A DNA stretch of 64,000 nt, from the NCBI GenBank assembly GCA_022496805.1, contig CM040090.1, positions 15,556,001 through 15,620,000 of the forward strand. The letters run 5' to 3'. The position numbers were made by a program, and so were the translations under genes. A model generated the notes under the pieces. That model made no database searches, had not been told where the DNA came from, and saw only the letters and a program-made list of their open reading frames with translations. The stretch is from Pohlia nutans (lineage: Eukaryota > Streptophyta > Bryopsida > Bryales > Mniaceae). Below are positions 36,846 to 48,956 of the stretch, piece by piece (positions within the stretch are counted from its first letter, which is position 1; every line of letters starts with the position of its first letter).

Positions 36846-37617
36846 TAAGAATGATGCCATCTACGATTATTCTAATTTTTTTTTTTTGTAGTTTATAAAA
36901 CCAACTATACTTTTAAAAGTAACCAATGGAAGTTGAAGAGTTCATTACATGAGAGTTGAGACATTTGATAATTCAAGGATTTTCAATTAAAATTAGTCTC
37001 TACGTTCTCTTATAATCTCTACTCAAAATTCACATAATATTAGAGTATTGAAAGATATTCAACAACTTGCATTAATTGTAGTTCTCTCATTCCTTAACAA
37101 TCTCATTTCAAATTCCAAACGATACCTTCATCCTCAAACTTGGAATTTGGTATCAAAACAATTGTCTCTTTATTAGTTTTGAGATTTAGTAATGTTTGTT
37201 ATCAACGTCATGGTTTGAATATGATTTGTTTGTGACCTAATGGAGTTATTCCAAAAGTCAAGTGGTGTTTGAGTAAAATACCATGTGTTTTGAATTAATG
37301 TACTCTTATTTGTTCACCATGTGTAGTTATGAAGTTTGAAAGAGTTTGGTGATCTCTCCAATAGATAGAAACTCCGGTCCTCATTTGTCCTTCCCCATAA
37401 GTTCCATGCATTGAATTGAAAAACCGACAGGTATTGTCACATGACTCAGAATCATCTGCATTGGAGGCTTTCAGTTGTGGTGGATTGCCAAGTTGCTGCC
37501 TTGCCGGTCCTTCAACTTTGACTATCCGGGAGCCATTTATTTTCTTTGAGTATGGTACAATGGAAGTACATTCTTGAGAAATATTGTATCATTTTTTCTC
37601 AAACTAGATCATATACA
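36846..37617. other. Intergenic; tiny LINE-tail trace
   Basis: At 37361-37380 the plus strand reads ATAGATAGAAACTCCGGTCC, identical in kind to the last ~20 bp of the LINE tail on the minus strand. No TSD could be confirmed. Nothing else recognised. Confidence 0.4.
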
Positions 37618-37792
37618 TCATGACATTCAGTAGCCTTCATTGCCACTGCCTTTCCTTCATGCACTTTGCTCATCACCTTGAGCCTCCACCTATTCACTTA
37701 GTTACTATGAAGTATTGTTGGGTGTGGAATATTCCACACCATCTATTGTAGAGTCAAGGCAGAGACAGTGCATGCTATTGAATGTTATGATA
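37618..37792. repeat. Small dispersed repeat J, copy 2
   Basis: Has inverted ends TGACATTCAGTAGC and GCTATTGAATGTTATGA, and a perfect 20-bp palindrome GGTGTGGAATATTCCACACC at 37721-37740. MITE-like. Confidence 0.75.
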
Positions 37793-37800
37793 TCCATTGT

Positions 37801-38024
37801 TTAACCCCTAAACGTCTGAACGTGCCGTGGCGATTAGTAGAATACAATGTATTTTGGTTGTATTTGGAATGGTTTAATGGGTTTGGATGCAGAAGAGAAG
37901 TTGAAATTTACATCAATGCAATTCCAATGAGCTATTAAGATCCCAATTTAGAGTTTCTTGTTGGTAGCAAATCTCAATCATACAACAACGTATATACCAT
38001 CCCCATGGGACGTTCAAGGGTTAA
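37801..38024. mobile_element. piggyBac-like element, family F
   Basis: 224 bp from TTAACCCCTAAACGTCTG to GGGACGTTCAAGGGTTAA with TTAA at both borders. Non-coding. Partner of 34760-34992. Confidence 0.75.
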
Positions 38025-38439
38025 ACCCTAATCGTCTTAATGACGGCCACTGTTCATTAGGGTCTAATTTTCCCTAAAATTTCCATTTTGGGCACCCTAG
38101 GGGTTGTTTGTGGGCATTTTCTTTCGGCAAATTTGGGACCTATAGCCCCAATTTGTTGTAGGGGACCTATTTGGCAATAAAAAAACCATAAGAGGAGAGG
38201 GTTTTAAGTGGACCCTGAACCGGAACAAAATAGTTGGCAATTTTATCCCCCTGTAATAATTAAGACAATCAAGGAGTTTAAAGAATTCCATATACATGTC
38301 TTCTAACAACATCTTACAAATGCTTTTGAATTTGAACTCAAAATAGCCAATTTGAGAAATCACATGCTAAAACACATCTGGCCGTTATGTCCAAGACCTA
38401 TGGGCTAATATCTATTCAAAACATCCTCAATAGAAGTTG

Positions 38440-38790
38440 CAAACCATTGAAAATTTCTACAAAATAAATGAAAAGTGTTTGAAAATATTGTAAGTGATGG
38501 GTTGTAAATGTGATACCGTAAGTAGTGATTCTTGGAGATTTTTTGGTTGCTTAATTTTTATGAGTTGACTTTTGTCAAAAGCACTTTTGAACAAAGATAT
38601 TAATTTTTTTTGGTGAATCACTGCAACATGAAATGAGGCATAAAAAATTCACAAATCATCCCCTTTCTAATCGGCTCTCACATGCATAAAACTAACTTCC
38701 CGTAAAATCTATAGTAAAAATTCACACTGCAAAAAGTGCATGACGGATGAAAAAACATGGATGAAATCAGTACATCGCACAAAAAATGGA
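38440..38790 (-). mobile_element. piggyBac-like family H fragment
   Basis: Inverted match to internal parts of 61538-62427: GCAACATGAAATGAGGCATAA, GGAGATTTTTTGGTTGCTTA and GCAAAAAGTGCATGAC. The TTAA ends are missing. Confidence 0.6.
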
Positions 38791-39088
38791 CGCTTAAATA
38801 GTCCTGCAATTGTAGGAAACACGGAGAGTCTCTGGCCAGAGGCGACAACTCAATGTCGCTTATCATCGCAATGACCTCTCAACGACCTCGCAGTCGGAGT
38901 CTCCGGTTCTAATCAATTATTTGATTATCCAGAATAAATACATAAATGAGAACTGAGGCAGCACTTGAACATGGGTTTATAAGTAAATCTGCAATCTCCT
39001 TGCTTTTCAACAGGAACTGAGTGCATGCGTCTGACACATTGCCATGATGCTATCAACATTCTCTTGTCGTCCTTTGAAATAATAAATG

Positions 39089-42000
39089 TTAACGGTTCAT
39101 ATCTTTGGCATCATCCTGCTCTTTCTCGTCACCTTCAAGGACTGCGTGAGGGTCAATACCTGCACCTGCCTGAGCTGCGACAGCGTCCGAACCTGTTGTA
39201 GAAGTTTCCGAGTTGTCCTGATCACTTCCAACTTGTGAAAGAAATTGTACATCACCAGGGCAGTGATCCTCTTTTTGAGCCGCCAGAGGATTACAGAAAC
39301 ACTCTGGCCATGGATTGGTATAAAATGACTCTGGTTCAACACGTGTGTGGGGGCCAGCAATCCATGAGCTCTGCATAACAACCTTCACCTTTTCTTCAAA
39401 TTGTTCTTGCGCAAGTGATCCCTCCTCCATTTCCATGAAGATGGGAGCCAATGCCTTCCTATCAGGTCTGATAGAAGTACGAAACCCAGAGTACAATCTA
39501 TGTCCCAGCAAATTATTGGCGAAGTTGCTGGGTCCATCGTATGTGGGCATAAAAACGTCCGACAGTAGACACACCATATAATCCACTGCAGGACCAAGTA
39601 AACCCTTGCCTTCTGTACTAATTCTGTTCACTTCATCAGCAGTGGCCACTGTAGTACGGTTTTCAAGACGAGGAAAGAGTTTGCGCAAGGGCTCCATAAA
39701 CCGTTCACCACCAAATATATTTCCTGGAATAATAGCAAATAACGAATGTATGAGTTCAAGATAATAACTGATTAGGAGATGAGACAGTTTTGTTTGTGGG
39801 AAAGCCTCAACTATTCAAACTGTATCAAAACAAGCAGCTACGCTACGACAGACCCTGTCGCTGTAGCAAATACACTGCAGAACTGGCTCGTTTATCGAGT
39901 AGGAACCTATGCAAACTTCCTCTCATTTAATCCTCCCCTTCGCTCCAAGGCCAACAAATGAAACTTTACATTTTCTAGTAGCAAATAGAGCAATATCCTC
40001 AGACCGACTGGTTTGTACAGTTCTAACTGAAAAAATAGTTTGAAACAGATTGTTACCAGCCGAGACCCAATAAAAAGGTCAAGAGAGACCCTGGCATCAA
40101 CCTATGTAACTAGACAGAGCTGGATTAAATTAAAAAAACGATCGCTGCAAGACAAATATTACATATCAGAAATGCATCTGGAGTTACCTGCGGCAAGATA
40201 AATGCGCGTAGAATTGTCGTAGCCGAGAGACCTCAAAATCAACCCCACCTGCAGAATATCCATGTGATTCTAATGAATGACAATTCAACAAACTCATACT
40301 TTCGTCAGAAAGTGTGAAGGATGAATGCATACAGAACTCATGACTAGAAATGCAAGGATATGCTTCTACATAAACAGTATTGAGGGTACCTACTTCTTCT
40401 GGAGTAAGAGGGCATTTCCCGATCAAACGTCTATCAGTGTAATGCAACGTTTTCTCTGCAAAATTCTCCTTCCGATACTTTACAAGTATTGCTTGCTCAG
40501 CAGGCGTAAAAATGTCCACACACCTGTCTCATGCAAACATTACGCTCGGTCATTATTCACTTCCAGATAACAGAGGAAACTAAAGACATAAGAATAAGAC
40601 AACCAAACCACGACACTGCAATCACGAAAATCGGACCACGACACTGCAATTACGTATTTAAATAAACGATGACTTATACTCTAAGCAAAACCCCAGGACA
40701 TGCGGTTAAAGAGGTCGTGGTTCACATTTGACAGAACCTTTACAGGACAAATTCACAATTCGGTGCTAGAAACTTCGTAAGAGTAAAATATGGTGCAAAT
40801 TACAAACCGGGACTAAATTTACCCTGCAAATGCGAGCATGTCCATTTCAAACCGAAGATGGATAGCAAGGAATTGGCCTTCAGCCCGTAGGCGAGCAACG
40901 ATCTTGCTGCTAAGACTCATAACATCGTCCCGAAAGCGCAATGCGTGAAAATTAACCCGGCACCGAAGACGCTGATACTCATGGTTTTCCAATTCCTCGG
41001 CAAGACGATGTGAAAATGGACTAAGATAAACAGCTCCATGTTCTTTTATCTTTGCAAGAGCCACCGTCTCATACCATGATGGGTATGCATCCCGAGGAGG
41101 CCGCAGCTGTCAATAGAGGCATTCAAGTCATCAACATCTGAATGAAGAGTAATATGGTACTGATTCATCCTAGTCATTATATCAGGCTTTACGCAGCATA
41201 TATTTTCCTTCTAATAGCAGCATTTTTACACCTGAAAGGGCTTCATTCTTCTTTGCTTCTTGTGACCAACCCCTACAAGGGGTAGGGCCTTCACAATCTT
41301 AACGTCGTTGGCAAGTGAGGAGATGAAATGTCTCGCATCATATATTCCTGAAAAGCCACTGGAAAAGGACACAGTCGAGTCACAGATTGTGACAAAATAA
41401 GGGCAGATTGTGACACCAGATTTATACACATTGTATTGCCATTATATTTTACAGTCTTGCCTTCCTTCTAAAAATGATAGATAAGTCGTTAATTACGTAC
41501 TGACCGTACTGACCCGAGCCTTGTACTGACCGAGCCTTGTAAAGAGAAGACATGGACGCAAGTGGCCCCGATGATTTACCTTTTGTCGTTCCAGAAGGAA
41601 TTTGCATCTAGCTCTGGTAAAACAAGGGTGGCATTCATGATTCGAGCTGCTAGCACGGCATTACAAATCTGCAAGACGAAGTAAGGAAGTCAACGGTTTA
41701 GTTTAGACAGCTAATGAAGCTAGGCTCTTGAAGCGATCCAATTGAATGACTTACTGCACCCCGCTGCTGGTTGAGGCCACCATTGCATCGCACCACAAGG
41801 TATCCGTTGCTATTTACTGGAGGTGCTGCAAGAAAACAAATATATACTCGTCAGAAAAAAAGAAAACCAAAATAGACTGCAAAGTGCTTGTGTAAATGGT
41901 TAGACTAGTTTTTCTTTTGTCCATCAGTCAGCAGAACAAGCAGTGGTTCACAAGGCACAGGAAAAGGATGATCATGATCAAAAGGTAGCAACAAGACAAG

Positions 42001-43088
42001 AGGGGGCAAGCCATCTACCTACGTGGCCAATGAAGACTTCGCAAAGCTGCTGATGGTCGCCAGCTTAAGGAGGATGTGCTATTGTGCAGTCTGTCAAAAG
42101 TAGCCTACATACAAGATGCCCAAAATGACAGTGAAAAAGTCCAAAAATTAGGCACCAGATCATACGATCATACGAAGCGACGAAAATGATCATAAAACCA
42201 TGTGAACAAGCCACTCCAAATTACGTTGGGCTTAAGTGTAAACAAATCTTTTAGGATTTGCAGTGCTGGTCTTTCTGTTGAAACGGACGTCCTCACACTC
42301 ACAGTTTCTGAAACTACCAAAAGAAGAAGCCCAATACCATGACTTAAGTAAAACAACGTCGTAATGAACTCAGCAACGAAAAGCGACCAGAACCACAGCC
42401 CCGATGCACTGTGCAAAAGAAATGCGAATACAGTAACAAAAGTGCCTTCTTCGTATGAACATCTTTGAAGACCAAGAAAGAGATAAATTACTAATCTTAC
42501 ATAAATCAATACCAATTTATAGAAAGCAATCACCTGCGTTGTGTTTTGATATGCTGACGAAGTCGACGAACTTTCGTGACCGACCTCCAATGAATAGCCT
42601 AAATTCTGCAGGGAGTACGCACAGCAACTTTGATGGTTGTGTTCGATATTGCATGCATCATTCGTATTATAAATAGAGCGTTTTCCAGCAAAATGTGGCC
42701 AGTTAAGTGCTTCTCGTATGCGAGATGAACAATACAATTATAACCATGGAGCAAGAAGCACTCAAAAGATAGGCGAGATTAATGTAGTTCCTAGATATGA
42801 TCTTACAGGAACCGACGTTTCATAGGGTGGACTCCTTTGACTCAGATTATGCCAAGCTGGCTTCTAATACATGATAAAAGAATCACAAATATGTTTCAAT
42901 TAAATAAATAACATTTATTCGTTCTGCCGTTCTGGTTTTGCGAAGCTGCACATCGTAGTATACTCAAAGTTGTATCATACCATGGAGAGAAAATTTAGCT
43001 TCTCCTGCCTCATGCGAAAGATCAGAGATACAACGCATAGGAGAAATAGCACGCCCGGAGCCATCGGTCGTCTTGACAGGACCTTCAT
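39089..43088 (-). CDS. O-fucosyltransferase-like (GT106) membrane protein
   Basis: Eleven exons read on the minus strand: 42981-43088, 42807-42863, 42534-42605, 42023-42104, 41755-41825, 41580-41668, 41232-41358, 40823-41106, 40394-40523, 40188-40248, 39089-39723. All introns are GT-AG and all phases join, giving 571 aa. Residues about 11-24 (PGVLFLLCVVSLIF) form a type II signal anchor, so the enzyme should face the Golgi lumen. The plant O-FucT domain starts NGYLVVRCNGGLNQQR (113-128), continues with ARIMNATLVLPELD, contains HLRFE (285-289, with the motif-I arginine), CPLTPEEVGLILRSLGY, YLAAGNIFGGERF and TYDGPSNFANNLLGHR (421-436). The last ~90 residues are acidic and poorly conserved. The family includes pectin rhamnosyltransferases and putative protein fucosyltransferases, so the acceptor is unknown. 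ATG 43088 is chosen because an in-frame stop lies upstream and the anchor follows directly. Head-to-head with RNase H1. Confidence 0.93.
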
Positions 43089-44821
43089 TTTGGTTCTCCA
43101 TGATTTCTCAGCCAACTGCTCGTCCTCAGCGTCACGGGCCTTCAAAGGAGCAATTCTATTCACAAACACAGTTCGCACATCAATCTCCTACAGACGTCAA
43201 TGCCAATATCCATTTCATAACAGAAAACAAGCCCTTCCGCAACCGTAGACAGATAGATCCTTTCTACGGAGAACAAGAACAAATAGAAACAGACTCTCCA
43301 GGTAAGAGTAATGCCAGTCTCCACATCAAGTCATACAGCAAACGAAGTTGAGAACAGTTCTCTCAAATGCCTAGTAATAATAATTCACTTTCACTGCTGG
43401 AGTTCCAGAAAAGAAGGATTAGAGAGATATGTCAACATATGCTCCAAAATAACGCCACATTTTCAACGTTCCAAATGTTCGTCACCTAGCTCCAGCCTCA
43501 GATTAGAGATGCAAATCCAGACATTCACTACTGCACTAACACTCAGGGCATGACTGACCAGAAATTCACCGCGTCCAATCACATCAAACACTATATGAAA
43601 ACAAAACACAATTCGAAATTTATAACAGTAACAACGCAAAATAACATTGTACAAACTACTTAATCACTAGGTTGTCGCCCTGACGCCTCATTTAGTACAG
43701 CCAATATTTAACCAAACATTTAAAGGCTATTTCACACCTGTCCGAATCGTCCATGCCTTCCACTGCATGAGTAACATCGTGTCGGTAAACACACGAAATC
43801 GACATTCTATGTTAACTTTCTCAGCTACACTACATGTCAAAAATGCCATATAACTACAGCACTATCATTTCAACCTGTTCGCGGATCTTTCCAAAACCTA
43901 ATCCATGCACTCTAACTCCTAACACTGTTCATCCGGTTCAGTTCTTGCCACTGATCACAAAAAGCAACAAAACCGAAACAGAGAACACAGCTTAGTTCAA
44001 TACCTGCGCATGCCGAGACGGCGCGAATGGCAAGAAGAGCCTGTCCACGCAACCAGCTGGCGTGGCTAATGCCCTGTGTCAAAGAACCAACCACTACCTA
44101 TAGTCTCCGGAGCCCTGGTCTTCACAGCACTCTGCCTCTCCAGCATGCTTCCTCCGCTCCAGTGCAATTAGCTGCGATTGTACTAGACCAGAACTCGTAG
44201 AACACTCCTCAGTTCTTCAACCGGGCGCAGTAATCGGCCCTGCAACCTCAAAACTTCCTCAAATCGACAACCGCAAAGTACCAGTCTACTGAAAAGAATC
44301 GCTTCTATGCGATGAGAGCAATCAAAAGAAAAAATTCACCATCAATTCGATCTCTTCACGCTTCAAAGCTGTCAATCGATAGAGAGAACACTCAAGGGCG
44401 GAATCAAAGGTACCGATAGTTAGCGGGGCACGAAACGGACCTGAAGGATATCTAGGCGTGTACCATGTATGATCCGGATATCAATAACTGATTGCCAGGG
44501 TACGGACAGTCCAGAACCCACGATACCCGGATATACCCTGATACCGACAGTCCAGAACCCACGATACCCCCATATACCCGGATACCGACAGTCCAGTACT
44601 TCGTTGTCTTTGTCTCCATTCTGTCTCCAAGCGTTCAAACTTCGGCTACAAGGATCTTCGCCATGGCTGCCGTTGCTGCTTTTCTTCTTGTGAGGAAGCA
44701 TTGGTTTGAATTGTTTCTATAGAAGGAAGGTTATTAGAAGCATAGAAGGAATTTAGTGTTCGGAGGCTACTTACATCTTGGTGATCCCGTAAGTGAGGAC
44801 GAAGGCAGGCGACGGATCGAG
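43089..44821. promoter_or_regulatory. Divergent promoter region between O-FucT-like and RNase H1 genes
   Basis: 1.73 kb between two start codons pointing away from each other. It must hold both promoters and 5' UTRs. At about 44499-44600 a ~45-bp unit is tandemly repeated; each unit carries GACAGTCCAGAACCCACGAT followed by an ATACCC block. Open frames here are short and overlap on both strands. No TATA assignment is made. Confidence 0.6.
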
Positions 44822-47800
44822 ATGGCAAGGGCGACCAAAGCAAAGGCGAAGTTCTATGCTGTGCGGAAGGGGTACAAGCCTGGCATCTACCTCACCTGGA
44901 GTGAGTGCAGCGAGCAGGTACGGTTTTCTTCCGACTGGATATTAGGTTCTCTTAAAGCATCTTTCCAAGGTGATTGAGTTGTAGGCAGTGATTTTTTTGT
45001 CAAGAGACAGTTTGGCATTTTTGCTACATTTTTATGGCTTGAAGAGCAATCCAGGCTCCTTGGATGCTCTTTTCATACTAATACAGGTAATGTCAGGTAA
45101 TACACATGTGCTACGTAGGTGCTACTTAGGCAATACCAGGTATTGCCTAAGTAGCACCTAGGAAATCTGGCTATTATTCCTTTATTTTTTTCAAAAATCC
45201 TTTGTATCAATTTGCCAGCCTAAATTTTATGTAGCCGCTAGAATTAGCAACGAAAAAAATCACTGAGCTCAATTTCTTGTTGAATTTGAATTTCTATGTG
45301 TAAGAGTGTTGGCGGGAGTTGGTTCGGGGAATGTACTGTTGAGAGACTGAGAGAGAATTTGCTTATCGTGGACAAGTGGCATTGGATTGTCAAGGTTTTT
45401 TTGAATTACATTGAACGAACTTATGGAGGGAATATTCCAAGTGAAAATTTTCCGTCCAGCCTATGTATATGCTGAAGTTGATTTTCGCGACGCATAGATT
45501 CTGCATATTAAAGCTTTGTTAGGATTTCTTATGTCTCCCCTGTATACTGTTTTCTACTTTTCTGGCAGTGGTTAGGTGGTCATGTCTATTGAGTGAAATT
45601 GTATTTTGAATCTGCAGGTGAAGGGATACGCAGGAGCTCAGCACAAGAGCTTTGGTACTCGACAGGAAGCAGAGGAGTACATGAATGGTGTTTTGGCGAA
45701 TACATCAGGAGCGGCCATGTCACAATCATCGCCAAAACGACCATCACCGTTTCCTTCACCAGTGAAGGTCAAGCGACCGTTCTTCGTCAAAACTGAGGTA
45801 TATCTCGGCCACCTTCGAATTGATAAGACGGAGTTTTTAAAAGCAAAGCGATTCGAATTGTCAATGCTAAAATGGTGACTTTTTCCTCTCTGTTTGGACG
45901 TGCACATGTGGTTGAATTCGTTTCGTTGCCAACTGGTATGAATTTCATGTGCGTACTGCTTATTCTGTTGTAGGATTACAAGAAAGAGTAGGATTGACTG
46001 AAGTCCACAAGGTGAGTGAACAAGTCGTGTTATCTGATTGCATCTTATTCTCCTAATATTTTTTTTGCAGGCTCTAGATATTGCAGATGTTACACAAGAC
46101 GAAGCAGTGAGTTTACTAGTCCCTTCTCCATATTCGTTGCTGAGAAAGATGATCAAAATAGGCTAGAGCTACAGTATGTGCATTCTATAGCGTTGGTATG
46201 AATTTCATGTGCGTACTACTTATTCTGGTGTAGAATTATAAGAAAGAGTAGGGTTGACTGAAGTTCGCAAGGTGAGTGAACAAGTCGTGTTATGTGATTG
46301 CATCTTATTCTCCTACTATTGTTAATGGGTTTTGCAGGATCCAGATATTGTAGATGTTGTACGAGACGAAGCAGTGAGTTTACTAGTCCCTTTTCCATAT
46401 TCGTTGCTGGGGAAGATGATCAGAATAGGCTAGAGTTACAGTGTGTGCATTCTGTAGTGTTGGAGTCTCGTTGGATTCGTGTTAGCTATAGAAAACCGTC
46501 TAGACAAGAAGATCACTCGAGGACCGCTTGTCACAACCATGTGGCATTGTAGTATGGAGTATGTATCTTATGTTTGCCTGATTACGTGTAATTGTACACA
46601 GTAAACGTTCTCTCTTGCAGGATGATGAGGATTATGTGTACCAGATAGAATATGATGGTGCTGCAAAAGGGAATCCAGGTCCGGCTGGCGCCGGGGCTCT
46701 AGTGCGTCATCCTGATGGATATGTGGTACGTTCGTGTGCTTTGCTGGTTATGGTTTGCCATGACTCTGTTTGTCCGATACTTCTTTCCACACTCTTACTA
46801 TCAATCTCTGCCATTTTGGTGTTCCAATTCAGCGACAATTGTAGTTGAAAAAGGTTTACTGGCTCCTCAGACGTAATGGGCATCTGATTTGGTTGCATCG
46901 ATTTGGTGTATAATACAGGTGTGTGAGCTCAGAGAAGGATTGGGCTCTGCAACAAACAATGTTGCAGAATACAGGGCATTAATATTAGGTTTAAAGGGAG
47001 CACTTGAGAGAGGAATGTATCGCGTGAGAGCACAAGGAGATTCCAAACTTGTTTGTGAACAAGTATGCTCTGACCCTTTCAATCCTATCTTACTAAGTTC
47101 GTTATTCAGGTTTGCTAAAAAAAATCTTCTTCAGATTGGGAGCTGATTTGGTGGGACGAGAGTTAAATGCTTCAGTCGGAAAGATTTCTCATCACTGTTT
47201 TAAGAAACGTGCTTCTAATTTTTGATGCTGGTCAGTGGTGCAGATCTTAGGTAGATGGAAAGTCAAACAAAAAGAGCTCGTCATTTTGTGCAAGGAGGCA
47301 CGGATGTTGATTCAGAATTTTGAAGAATTTTCTATTCGGCAAATTGGCAGAGTAAGTTTTCTGTGCAGTACCCAAAGGACAGTATACGAACTGTCCCATT
47401 TGTCTCTTCAAAGAAATGCCATTTTGCCCTTTTACAATAGTCATTCCTTGTGATGTACAATCAACATTGCATACTTATACAATCTCAATCAATCATGATA
47501 ATTTTCATTTCTTGAAACTAAAAAATTACTAATGGTGAATTCTTCATTCAATCACGGAAAATTTGATCACAAAATATGGGCGATGGTCTTCTGAGTTCTC
47601 GTTACGATATCATAGCCTCAGTGATTAATCTATACCACATTTTCTCGGGATCATATCGATGTATGCTGGATTTGCCATAATCATTTATACTGTTACAAAT
47701 ATGTTGAACTACGTAAGGACTAATCTGAAACTAATGTTACCATGTGGGTACCAGGAATTTAACTCCGCAGCTGATCAGCTAGCAAACGAAGCTGTTCCTC

Positions 47801-48113
47801 TACCAGGTATTTTATCGAACCGTTTTTACAATATGATGAAGGATGCTGTTGGTCGGAATTTAGTGTGTATTCCAGTGGTTTCTTCATCTATATGTACCCA
47901 AAACGGGTTTCTATTGATTTGGGGATGCCTTAATTTGTACCTATGGTCCACCACTGGCAGTTGCTTTAGTGTCTTCCAGATTGATAATTTGCTGAACAGA
48001 TAACCTCTATTGCAGAGACAAAGTTTGTGAGCTCGTTTGGGACAGAACTATGCGATGAATTGGTGAAGACAGAGGAGCCAACTATGGACGACATAATTGG
48101 CGAGGGACGGTAG
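44822..48113 (+). CDS. Ribonuclease H1 (hybrid-binding plus RNase H domain)
   Basis: Nine exons: 44822-44917, 45618-45797, 46071-46106, 46338-46373, 46621-46725, 46919-47062, 47244-47351, 47755-47806, 48016-48113. GT-AG borders and phases all fit, giving 284 aa. Residues about 10-55 are the RNase H1 hybrid-binding (viroplasmin-like) domain: KFYAVRKGYKPGIYLTW, then VKGYAGAQHKSFGT. A Ser/Pro-rich and then acidic linker follows. The RNase H domain (about 121-250) has the four carboxylates: D128 (IEYDGAAKGN), E168 (NNVAEYRAL), D192 (AQGDSKLV) and D242 (NSAADQLAN). The usual histidine of the HVxRExN segment is Q here (IRQIGREFN). It cleaves RNA in RNA:DNA hybrids such as R-loops. Exons 3 and 4 are products of a tandem duplication. 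No clear organelle transit peptide from this ATG. Standard stop TAG at the family-typical end. Confidence 0.93.
45116..45160. repeat. Perfect 45-bp palindrome in RNase H1 intron 1
   Basis: Arms of 22 nt (TAGGTGCTACTTAGGCAATA plus CC, and its exact inverse) with a single A between. Could form a cruciform or RNA hairpin. Confidence 0.95.
45934..46462 (+). repeat. Tandem duplication (~260 bp) containing an RNase H1 exon
   Basis: Unit 1 is 45935-46194 and unit 2 is 46195-46462, both starting GGTATGAATTTCATGTGCGTACT. Each holds one 36-nt exon with its own acceptor and GTGAGT donor. The exon peptides are ALDIADVTQDEA and DPDIVDVVRDEA. Confidence 0.93.
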
Positions 48114-48956
48114 TTCCAAGCTGGTTATGGGATATAATCTATCGTGCACTCATTTAATCTAGATTGTCCAATTTCAGTTTTCTGGTTGATCTAGTGGTCC
48201 AAAAGAATAGATTTGGTTAAGAGGTCTAACCCATGAGTGAATAACCTATCATCTTGTGGCACATCTGCTGAAAGAAAGGCACAGTAGGTTATGTGATAAA
48301 AGGCAAGGGAAGCAAAACTTATGGGATTTGTGGTTGGAGCTCAGCGCTTGCGGAATGTTCTCTACTCTAGTAAGGGAATTCGGAGATTTTCTTTAGTAGC
48401 AAGACCCAGGGCAAATATGCTCAGGTGACAGTAATTTTCTTTCTCTAATGGATTGCTATGCATCCTCTTTTCTTTAATGAGTCATATTTGAGTCCTTGGT
48501 TGCTGTTACTGAAAATCTGCTAACAGTCTGTTAAGGTAGAAGTATCAGAACCTGTTAGGGACCAATTCCAGTCACCTATGCAAGCACTTGTTTCAACGTC
48601 ATGAGTTCTCAATCAAATTATCACAACCATTAGTTGTAGCAGTTTGGTGATCAATTATGAATGTCAAGTTAGCAAACTCATTGGACTAGAAATGAAAGAT
48701 GAGTATTGGGTTCCCCTACCAGCATCAATAGTGGTCTATGCAGATGAAGTTTGAAAATTCAAAACAAAATCATACATTGTGACAAAATTAATTAAAAATT
48801 GGGCTCGGTTATTAAGCCTAAAGTTGTATGTGTTGCAATTTTTATCATTGAAAACCATCGCTCGAAATCCTTAACCTCACAAGTATTGGTGCCTCTACCT
48901 TAGTACTCTTAATTTGGTGTTTGACTTTGTATGTTGTATGTACTATGTATAAGAAG
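48114..48956. other. Downstream flank of RNase H1
   Basis: Probable 3' UTR then AT-rich sequence; no gene recognised. Confidence 0.5.

Noticed and set aside
42168..42737. 189-codon minus-strand frame in the O-FucT-like gene
   Set aside because: It reads through introns; only the 72-nt exon 42534-42605 fits the spliced model.
45966..46011. Extra RNase H1 exon GATTACAAG...CACAAG
   Set aside because: Has splice-like borders but joining it in phase after exon 2 gives an immediate stop; the 36-nt exons fit without it.
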